The notes beneath the pieces are model-generated. The model made no database searches, was not told the origin of the DNA, and worked only from the letters and a program-made list of their open reading frames with translations. The position numbers and the translations under genes are program-made. A stretch of DNA of 64,000 bases from contig NC_069087.1 in assembly GCF_947172395.1 (NCBI RefSeq), positions 13,845,107 through 13,909,106 on the forward strand, given 5' to 3'. Shown here piece by piece: positions 57,012-64,000 of the stretch. Each line of letters starts with the position of its first letter. Position 1 is the first letter of the stretch. Source of the stretch: Bicyclus anynana. Lineage: Eukaryota > Arthropoda > Insecta > Lepidoptera > Nymphalidae.

Positions 57012-57092
57012 GAGAAGTCCTGGGTTTGATTACCAGCTCGAGAGTTTAGGTTATTTTCCTAATTGGCTCAGTGTGCCTAGTGGGAGTTTCAA
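57012..57092 (+). mobile_element. Possible diverged SINE-A-like scrap
   Basis: GAAGTCCTGGGTTTGATTAC CAGCTCG resembles a B-box region, followed by TTTTCCTAATTGGCTCAG and TGCCTAGTGGGAGTTTC, a weak match to SINE-A (TTTTCTTAATTGGTCCAGGT). Uncertain. Confidence 0.35.
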
Positions 57093-57114
57093 TATTTTCA
57101 TTCTCTTACTATCA

Positions 57115-57508
57115 CGTTAACGTAAACGCGAATTTCAGCACGTAGGTCATCTCCTCCCGGATAAAAATCCAGGTGGGGGCCTCGAGGCTATGCCTCCTTG
57201 CCCGGGTAAGGCGCGGGGGATCTTGTTCCCTGGTCATGTTCTTCCAGCCCCTTTCGGGGCTGAGGCCTTTCGGACTAAGGGTACTAGACGATGTCAATCA
57301 AAGTGCCCCGCGCGGACTGCAATTACTCGCTATCCTGCACTGGGGCGGGGTCAAGTCCGGTGGAGTGCCCAACGCAGACTGCGATTCTATCGCTGTCCTG
57401 CGCTGGGGCTGTGTCATATCTGGTATGTGCGTCATCCATCTCGTAGCCATCTTCGTCGCCGTAAGCGTTTGTGTTTCAATTCCTTAGAAATTCGCGTTTA
57501 CGTTAACG
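57115..57508. mobile_element. GC-rich element with perfect 22-bp inverted termini
   Basis: The left terminus 57115-57136 (core GTTAACGTAAACGCGAATTT) is exactly complementary to 57487-57508. The 350-bp interior is far more GC-rich than its surroundings. It contains two tandem units of about 62 bp (57302-57425), each with a GCGGACTGC/GCAGACTGCGATT block, CGCT(A/G)TCCTGC and CTGGGGC. Two plus-strand frames (57173-57487 and 57190-57537) are open through it and Arg/Pro/Cys-rich, but neither has a domain I know. It looks like a non-autonomous DNA element or an excised piece of a GC-rich retroelement. Confidence 0.7.
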
Positions 57509-57578
57509 CGATCGTCACAGTATTAAACTGGCACTAGGCCCTCAGGTCTGCTTTGATCGTAAGCGTTCACTGTATAAC

Positions 57579-57724
57579 TTGGTAAATTCGTTCGTAACAC
57601 TCCTGATGGTCCGCGCGGGCCGGGAGGGGGGTAGGGATGCCCCGCGCGCATGATTTCACTCCCGCGCAGTCCTTTCCCCCCGTCGCCCGTATATCATGGG
57701 AGTGTCATTTACGAACTTGCCAAA
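57579..57724. mobile_element. GC-rich palindromic element, complete copy
   Basis: Imperfect inverted ends: TTGGTAAATTCGTTCGTAAC ACTCC on the left, and on the right the complement of TTGGCAAGTTCGTAAATGAC ACTCCC. Inner blocks are CCGCGCGGGCCGGGAGGGGG and TTTCCCCCCGTCGCCCG. No coding capacity. A second member at 60342-60670 has the same ends in the opposite orientation and is split by an insertion. Confidence 0.68.
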
Positions 57725-57998
57725 CTAGTGCTAGCAGCTTGTGACCACTATATTCCGTGGAAACCGTTAAATAAATTTGAAAGCCCATTCTCCTATTATA
57801 GTTAAGCATGGTAGGCAACTATGAATTTTACTATGGCTCTGTAACATGAGCAAAACCCGACAAAAGTTTTAGCTATGCAAAGAGTTCCCCTATTGACATA
57901 TTTTCTCTATAGTTTGATTTTCTCAATTCCCTATTTAATAAATTATCCTTAATAATAACAACACTCCCTTAGTGATCTACTTGGAATTACTTGATGAT

Positions 57999-58337
57999 GG
58001 GACCCTTGGCCTAGAGAGCCGTGATAGCCCAGTGGATATGACATCTGCCTCCGATTCCGGAGGGTGTGGGTCCGAATCCGGTCCGGGGCATGCACCTCCA
58101 ACTTTTCAGTTGTGTGCATTTTAAGAAATTAAATATCACGTGTCTCTGACGGTGAAGGAAAACATCGTGAGGAAACCTGCATAACGGAGAATTTTCTTAA
58201 TTCTCTACGTGTGTGAAGTCTGCTAATCCGCATTGGGCCAGCGTGGTGGACTTATTGGCCTAACCCCTCTCATTCTGAGAGAAAACTCGAGCTTAGCAGT
58301 GAGCCGTATATGGGTTGATAATGACGGGACCCTTGGC
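57999..58337 (+). mobile_element. SINE-B, intact, with 12-bp target-site duplication
   Basis: The SINE runs from about 58016 (GAGCCGTGATAGCCCAGTGG) to GGGTTGATAATGA at 58325. GGGACCCTTGGC occurs at 57999-58010 and again at 58326-58337, directly outside each end. All SINE-B landmarks are present: ATGACATCTGCCTCCGATTC, GGTCCGAATCCGGTCCGGGG C, AACGGTGAAGGAAAACATC and CTCATTCTGAGAGAAAACTC. The B box has one change (GGTCCGAATCC for GGTTCGAATCC). The clean duplication marks it as one of the youngest insertions here. Confidence 0.92.
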
Positions 58338-58850
58338 AGTTGACACTTGGTTACTCCCAACTTATAAAGTTACTATGGAATACGCACCTACCCGGATAAA
58401 TTTTACTTATATCGACTTTATAACTGCTTCCATTTTAAGGCAAAATTCGCAATACTAAGTTTTTGTTTCGTTTGCACATAATTATATTGCCTTAAGCGTT
58501 AAAAAACAGTTGTATCAATTTAAATTTGGTAATGCCATCTTGTGGGTCGAGTCTCTTGGGTAATTGCCTTAGTCACGATATATTCTTACCCACATTGCTA
58601 CATGATTGACTATAATTGAAATGTGGAATGATAGTTTTAGAACTAATGACTATTTTTGGTACGAATATAAAAAACATTATTGCATAGTTTCAAAACAAAT
58701 TATCTATCCACTAATTGGATCGTTTTGATTATTATTTTATTTATTGTTCATGTTATATTTTAAAATTTGATTTTTGACAAAAAATTAAGTACTTGGACGA
58801 ACTCGGAGTGCATAATTATAATATAAAGGTCTACTAAGTATATCTTCCGT

Positions 58851-58945
58851 GTTGTGATAGCCAAGTGGATCCTCTGCCTCTGATTCTGGAGAGTTGGAGT
58901 TCGAATCCGGTCCGGTGCACCTCCAACTTTTCATTTTAAAAACTT
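58851..58945 (+). mobile_element. SINE-B head only
   Basis: GTGTTGTGATAGCCAAGTGG ATCCTCTGCCTCTGATTCTG, GAGTTCGAATCCGGTCCGGT GCACCTCCAACTTTTCA; the remainder is missing. Confidence 0.75.
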
Positions 58946-59345
58946 CAATTAATTTCAGACACGAACGGAGTCGGGATCGTACCCTAGTAACACATAAACC
59001 TTATCGTTTTTCTTATATCATAAGGTACTCCTACTCGTATTAAAACACTTTTACGCCACATTAAGGCAATCAATTTCAAAAATATTTATAACGTATCTTT
59101 TGTTTGCGAATTACCACTAACGAGAAATATGAATTATTGTCCCAGTTACAGATAAATAAAGCTTTATAAAAATAATGAAGTGAATAATTTTATAAACCAT
59201 TAAAGCTATAAAATTGATGAAGAGTTTTGTTTTATGAAAAATATCTTGAACTTTGTTGTGGTTTATTAATTGGAAAGTAGAACAACAGAGCGGTTACAAT
59301 GAAAAGATAATTATCGTGGAAAATTTTCTATTACACAATATTTAT

Positions 59346-60110
59346 TAAGAAAAAAACCGGCCAAGTGTGTGTCAGGCAACGCGCAGAGTAGGGTTTCGTA
59401 GATTAACACAAAAATACCGATAACCATACCCCACACCATGGGATTTCCATGGGACCAAAAATTCATCCTTACTTTGCATATTAGGAAGGAACCCAAAAAA
59501 AATTTTTTTTTAATTTTTTTTACCATTTTATAATTGAAATGAATGTACATACCCATACTAAATTTTATCTTTCTAGATGTAACAAACTCTGAGTTATCTT
59601 ACTGACAACTTTATTTTTTAATTAACAAAGGAATAGTATACAATTTTCGATTACCAACAACGTTTTTTAAGTTGGTCGACTATTACTCTTTAAATAGCGA
59701 TTTCTAATTATCCATTATAGTTTTCCTTGTAATTTCATTATATATCCTACTTTTGTGAATTTTTTATCCTTAGTAGCCGGTAGAAGATGCGGACATTTGA
59801 CTCTAACAAGAATTTTAGAGCTTAATATTTCTCCCCCTCCCTACCTTCATATCTTTTAAGGACCTATCTACCGATACCTCATATTATGAGATAAACGAGT
59901 AAAAAAACATTCTTCCCCACTTTACATGTTGGTGAGGTACCTACCCTAAAAAAGATATTATTCAAAATTTTAACTAACGACTCTGTTCACATTTTTAATG
60001 TACATAATATTCATGTCAATTTACAGCATTCTAGTAGTAATAGTCTCTGCGCTAAACCGGACGGACAGACGGACATGACGAAACTACAAGTGGACTACGG
60101 AACCCTAAAA
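59346..60110. repeat. Family J repeat, copy 2
   Basis: AAACCGGCCAAGTGTGTGTC AGGCAACGCGCAGAGTAGGG TTTCGTAG at the left and CGGACAGACGGACATGACGA AAC, GTGGACTACGGAACCCTAAA A at the right. The interior is AT-rich with poly-A/T tracts. A common lepidopteran repeat plan; class undetermined. Confidence 0.55.
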
Positions 60111-60222
60111 ATGTTACAAAGTTTATTAAATATAAATGGATCATTCTTAGACTAGTAGATAGGTACCTACCAGCTATATTAATTATTAACAAGAGCACAG
60201 TTAGTAATATCAAGAGTTACCC

Positions 60223-60340
60223 CCATTTCTGATTCGATTACCCAGAGATACTCCGAGCTTAGCTCGCATCATAGCCCGCAGAGTGGCTCTGAGCCTTCTT
60301 TTTCTGAGCCGAAGAGGCTCTTTCTGAACATAATTCTGTA
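60223..60340 (-). mobile_element. RTE-type LINE fragment, divergent
   Basis: The minus strand encodes RLRKRRLRATLRAMMRAKLG VSLGNRIRN, aligned with MGLIRRLKVTQRAMERVMLG VSLRDRIRN of the main RTE family. It is truncated on both sides and different enough to be another subfamily. Confidence 0.65.
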
Positions 60341-60341
60341 G

Positions 60342-60670
60342 TCTGGCAAGTTCGTTAATAACACTCCCATGATATGCGGGTGACGGGGGGAATGAAATCG
60401 TGCGTTTGGGGAAGTTAGGTGAAATGAAATGAAATGAAAAAATGAAATCAACTTTATTTGCCTTAATACACTTAATAAATATACAAGATGGACATACAAA
60501 ATATAAAGTCACAGTGTATTGCCATATAAATGGCGCGCATACAATTTATATAATTGTTTGAGTATATATTACTTACCCACAATCATTGGTGAATCAGTCG
60601 TGGGTTTTTCATTCATCGCTACACGCCCCCCGGCCCGCGCGGACCATCGGGAGTTAACGAAGTTGCCAAG
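60342..60670. mobile_element. GC-rich palindromic element, copy split by an insertion
   Basis: Left end CTGGCAAGTTCGTTAATAAC ACTCCCATGATATGCGGGTG ACGGGGGG and right end CACGCCCCCCGGCCCGCGCG GACCATCGGGAGTTAACGAA GTTGCCAAG match the two ends of 57579-57724. Between about 60421 and 60590 lies an AT-rich insert that begins with GAAAT pentamers and contains CAACTTTATTTGCCTTAATA, resembling a reversed retroelement tail. The left end lies directly against the RTE fragment at 60223-60340. Confidence 0.62.
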
Positions 60671-62250
60671 GTATAGTAATTCCTCGAATTGTCAATTGGA
60701 TTTACGTGTATAGATGTTATCTTCGAGGTAACAGGTCTTAGCACGTCGCGTAATCTTTAATAATAATCTAGATTTTAATTGCTTATGGTTATGTGCTCGC
60801 ATATGATTTTCTTTGTTGTGTTGTTTTTTGCCTAGACGGCAATTTTTATGCTAAAATTAAAGTAGATTTTTTTATAACAGGTAAAAGGAGGACGGTCACG
60901 CTCCATACAAAAAAACCCAGGCCCGACAGAAACGAGACATATTTCATTTATTCTTATATATTGTCTTTTGTTAAATTAAATATATTTTATATTCGAAATC
61001 AATGGCTAACACCAAAAAATATTGCCGTATGTTTTTTAAAAAAAAAAAAAAAAGCCAATATTATCTATTGTATCGTCGTTTAACTACATACAAATACAAA
61101 TTTTATAGATAACAAAAACATTTTCAGAAGAAGAGAAGCTAAAAATATTTTTGTTCGATTTTTCGTCTGTCTGTCTGCGCGTGTTTTTTTGTTATTCGGG
61201 CATCACGCTGAAACTACTGAATGAATTCAAATGAAACTTGGCACGGTTTAAGACCATAATACGGAAAAGGTTATGAGATACTTTTTATTGCGAAAATAAA
61301 CTAAGAAAAGGGTGAAATAGGGGTTGAAAGTTTGTGTGGAAAGTCCTTCATTTTTAGAGTTACAGTTTTAAAAATTTGTTTATAAACCATAAAAAAAAAT
61401 ACGAAATATAATGAGATTCAAAAATGTTTAAAATTCAAATTCTAAAGCGGTAAAATAGGGCTACAAAGTCCTAAAAACAAAAAAAAAATATAATTTGAAT
61501 TAGACGTGTCATTGATGTGTTTTAGAAGTTCGTCGACAAGTGTGAAATAGCGCCCTTGCCTATATTATTAATCATTATTATTATAACTGTATAATAATTA
61601 CTTATGTTCAAATGCCTTATCGCTAAGTGAAACAATGTGTACGGATTGTATGCTTAAGGTTAAACTAAATTTAACACGCAATTCTTACCTGTCAGGGTCA
61701 ACAAGTGACTTTATCAGGTTAAAAACGTAACAATCACTAAAATCTTTTATTGCGACATACGTCTTACGTCTAATGGTTAGGTATTTATAAGTAGGTATGC
61801 CTATATTGTCAATCTAGAATATTTTTGGTTTGTCACCCTTGATGTAAAACTAAACATGGTATCTATTTGTAAGAATGAAGGTCTGGTAAAGAAATATACA
61901 TCCATTAGCCTTATAGCTCATACAACTCATCGGTTATTTTGAAATCAAATCAGGAAGTAAATTAGAAGATAGTCGTTGTAAATCAAATACAGCGACAAAA
62001 ATATAATATAAATAAAATCAATAGGTAAAGTTGATATTCTGTCAATTACTAAATCAAGAATTTGAAGAGAAAATTTAAACAGATTGAATGAATTAAAAAA
62101 ATAATGAATCATACAAAAATCTAAAAAATCTAATCATACGGTCTAAAAGTACAGGCACACAGGTTTTCTATTGCTTAAAGCTGTTTTTCTCTTGCAGACC
62201 ACATCACTCTAGCCTATTATAGTATAGTATATTTACAACGTGAAACGTTT
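60671..62250. other. Downstream flank of the lipase gene, mostly unassigned
   Basis: Contains only the family E copy at 61155-61485. No canonical AATAAA polyadenylation signal was seen on the minus strand within about 150 bp after the lipase stop, only AATATA-type sequence at about 62228-62233. Confidence 0.4.
61155..61485. repeat. Family E repeat, copy 2
   Basis: CGTCTGTCTGTCTGCGCGTG, GGCATCACGCTGAAACTACT, TTGGCACGGTTTAAGACCAT, GAAAGTCCTTCATTTTTAGA GTTACAG and CAAATTCTAAAGCGG are the complement of 44285-44640. Confidence 0.68.
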
Positions 62251-63465
62251 TTACGCTGTGCTGTATTTTAGTAAATACTCACTCACAATAGGGAAACTCA
62301 GATTCTTAATATTTTGGCTGTACACCATATCAAAATGGTTCCACAGAGGGTCAGCGATTTCTCTCACTTCCAATACATTCGGCAATTGTTTTACCATCCA
62401 TAAAACATCTTCAATATAATCAACATGATCGTTGTTCCCATACAAGACCACTACAGGTGCAGTCGTAGCAGATAAATTGTATATTGGCGCTTGATCTGTT
62501 CCGTAAGTTTCAATGTTTAGTTTCTTTCCGTAATCAAATTTTTGGAAATTATCCGTTTCCAAACTCTGTCCATATTGAGCTAAAGTATGCGTTGACGTTC
62601 CGGACGGTGTATGCGTGGCTATTTGCTGCAGAGTTTTGCTATCTATAGATCCCGGATTAGGTGAGTCAAATAAACCTAGCCCGGTACTAGAGGTCACCCA
62701 TGCAAATATATCAGATTTAAACAGTAAGCTCACCAGCGCTTGTACGGGTTCACCTAAAGCAAATACTTCGTACACGCCAATGGAAGTTAAAACATCTTTC
62801 AATTTGTTAAATTTGTCAAAAACAGTTCTTAAAACTACTGATTTCATATTGGTAATTCTCGATGATGGAGCTAAGGCTATTAGGATATTCACTTTGTCAC
62901 AATAACCAGATCTCTCTGAACACATGATCAAACATGTTCCAACAGCCTGCGAGAAGCCAACGTAGCTCAGTTTATCCTTTTTAGTATTCTTTAAAATATA
63001 ATCCACCATGGCAGGGAGATCATAGATTCCCATTTGATCTATTGAGAATTTCCAAAATATTGGATCTCTATCTGGATTTAAAGTGACATGTTTCCTTGCG
63101 TAATAGTTACCTCGCTGGTTTCCTACCCACAGGTCGTAACATTCGTTCGCTATTAGATATGCCAGTCCCGCGTCTGGTCCAGCATCTAGCCAAGTGTCTG
63201 CGCTTTGAAATAGTCCGTGAATAAGCAATACCGGATATTTTTTAAACGCAAAACAGTCTTTACTCCTCATTCGAAATACAGTAAGAATATATCCATCGTC
63301 AGTTGTTACTGTATGTTCTTCAGTCCAAAAATTGTACCGACCACTTAGTTGAGTAAAATTCAAAAATGTATTTTTATTAGAATTCCAAAGAGAACTTGTT
63401 GAAACATTTCCAATAGTTATAGCGATCGATAATATTAGTAAAGTAAAATGTGATCTGAATACCAT
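62251..63465 (-). CDS. Secreted acid-lipase-type alpha/beta hydrolase (lipase 1/3-like)
   Basis: A complete intronless frame of 404 residues. Residues 1-25 are a hydrophobic signal peptide, so the product is probably secreted or lysosomal; substrates in this family are triacylglycerols or sterol esters, and the true substrate here is unknown. Family landmarks occur in order: the N-terminal TDDGYILTVFR block (55-65), oxyanion-loop LIHGLFQSADTW (81-92), YDLWVGNQRGNYYARKH (110-126), FWKFSIDQMGIYDLPAMVDY (137-156), nucleophile elbow YVGFSQAVG (Ser172), YGNNDHVDYIEDV with likely catalytic Asp346, and NHFDMVYS with His377. The usual elbow is GHSQG; here it is GFSQA. NxS/T glycosylation sites are at Asn36, Asn330 and Asn388. 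The ATG at 63465 has A-rich upstream bases and G at +4. The length is normal for the family and no neighbour gene is visible. Confidence 0.93.
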   Translation of the reverse strand: MVFRSHFTLLILSIAITIGNVSTSSLWNSNKNTFLNFTQLSGRYNFWTEEHTVTTDDGYILTVFRMRSKDCFAFKKYPVLLIHGLFQSADTWLDAGPDAGLAYLIANECYDLWVGNQRGNYYARKHVTLNPDRDPIFWKFSIDQMGIYDLPAMVDYILKNTKKDKLSYVGFSQAVGTCLIMCSERSGYCDKVNILIALAPSSRITNMKSVVLRTVFDKFNKLKDVLTSIGVYEVFALGEPVQALVSLLFKSDIFAWVTSSTGLGLFDSPNPGSIDSKTLQQIATHTPSGTSTHTLAQYGQSLETDNFQKFDYGKKLNIETYGTDQAPIYNLSATTAPVVVLYGNNDHVDYIEDVLWMVKQLPNVLEVREIADPLWNHFDMVYSQNIKNLSFPIVSEYLLKYSTA

Positions 63466-63506
63466 TTTATCAATCGAGAAAGTGAATCAAATGAGGAGAG
63501 CTACAG

Positions 63507-63519
63507 TTTATATTTAAAA
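63507..63519 (-). promoter_or_regulatory. Possible TATA-like box for the lipase gene
   Basis: On the minus strand TTTTAAATATAAA lies about 42-54 bp upstream of the start codon. If it works as a TATA box, transcription would start about 15-20 bp before the ATG, near CTCATTTGATTCAC. This is position and composition only. Confidence 0.35.
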
Positions 63520-64000
63520 CAGTTTGTTTATATTTGATTTACATTTATAAATAAAATGTAATGTTTCTGTGTTTGTTATTCTTTGTGAATTTAAACCACT
63601 GATTGTAATGAAACAGACCAAAAGTATACATGGGTATTTTTTCTGATTTGTACATACAGTCATTATAGAATGTTATGCCTGGAACAGCCAATGGTGTTAT
63701 AAAATTCGAACAAAATGCAAATTCGATTGCAGAAGCTAGTTAAAGTAAAGACAGGTTGCTCATAATAAAATATTTATTTGTTAAACAAAAGATAAAAGTA
63801 CAACAGTAAGCTAATTAAAAATATGTCGAATATGTTGGTGATAAAAATAGTCGAAAAGACAAATATTGATTATTAATGCTACATAATATTATCATGTATT
63901 TTAATCTGTGTAACAAACTGATATTGTTTTTCTGTGCGAAACGTAAGATAAAATGAGTAATAATTTATCTAAGAGTAAAGAAATATTATGGGTATAGTCC
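63520..64000. other. Upstream flank of the lipase gene
   Basis: AT-rich; no further exon or repeat was recognised up to the window end. Confidence 0.45.

Noticed and set aside
57190..57537. 115-residue plus-strand frame as a host gene
   Set aside because: It runs through an element with terminal inverted repeats, overlaps another frame of similar length and has no recognisable domain; GC richness alone removes stop codons.
62615..62905. 96-residue plus-strand frame inside the lipase gene
   Set aside because: Antisense shadow of the lipase coding sequence.
1..64000. An undescribed multi-gene biological system
   Set aside because: Only one host gene is visible; there is no cluster of linked coding sequences, and the remaining structure is explained by mobile elements.

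Overview
The window looks like nuclear DNA of a moth or butterfly (Lepidoptera). It is AT-rich and almost gene-free, and it is packed with tRNA-derived SINEs, 5'-truncated LINE tails (chiefly RTE-like, with ATG-triplet tails), foldback elements and MITE-like elements of types I know from lepidopteran genomes. No bacterial, organellar or viral gene organisation is visible. The family names used here (SINE-A, SINE-B, families C to Q) are my own labels; none has been matched to a repeat library.

Genes: only one convincing protein-coding gene is present. It is a complete, intronless, secreted acid-lipase-type alpha/beta hydrolase of 404 residues on the minus strand at 62251-63465. It has a signal peptide, a Ser-Asp-His triad and an unusual nucleophile elbow (GFSQA instead of the usual GHSQG). 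Every other coding-like stretch is a transposon remnant: the last 101 residues of a pogo/Tigger-type transposase inside a 907-bp deleted element, seven or eight C-terminal pieces of an RTE-type reverse transcriptase, three tail pieces of a second non-LTR element, and two pieces of LINEs with GAA-triplet tails.

Layout: 1-5 kb holds LINE tails, the Tigger-like element and RTE fragments. 5-9 kb holds a ~1 kb foldback element and assorted repeats. 9-17 kb holds SINEs and three short MITE-like elements with long inverted termini. 17-35 kb is a dense field of SINE-A and SINE-B in both orientations, with RTE tails and microsatellites. 35-42 kb holds the most structured DNA: an inverted pair of family D, a dimeric family C copy, a near-perfect 327-bp foldback, a 130-bp tandem array and a perfect 25-bp hairpin. 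42-56 kb is more SINE and LINE debris, including a cluster of four SINE-B pieces. 57.1-60.7 kb is a GC-rich island made of two kinds of inverted-terminal elements, with a young SINE-B flanked by a 12-bp target duplication. 61-64 kb holds one more LINE-like tail and then the lipase gene.

How the parts relate: the genes do not form a pathway. The main logic is parasitism among mobile elements. SINE-B and the RTE fragments end in the same kind of GATAATGATGATG tail, which suggests that SINE-B is mobilised by the RTE machinery. I found no undescribed multi-gene system. The items most worth checking are the 39.2-kb foldback, the 41.8-kb perfect hairpin, the 57-60 kb GC-rich elements and the lipase's altered active-site motif.
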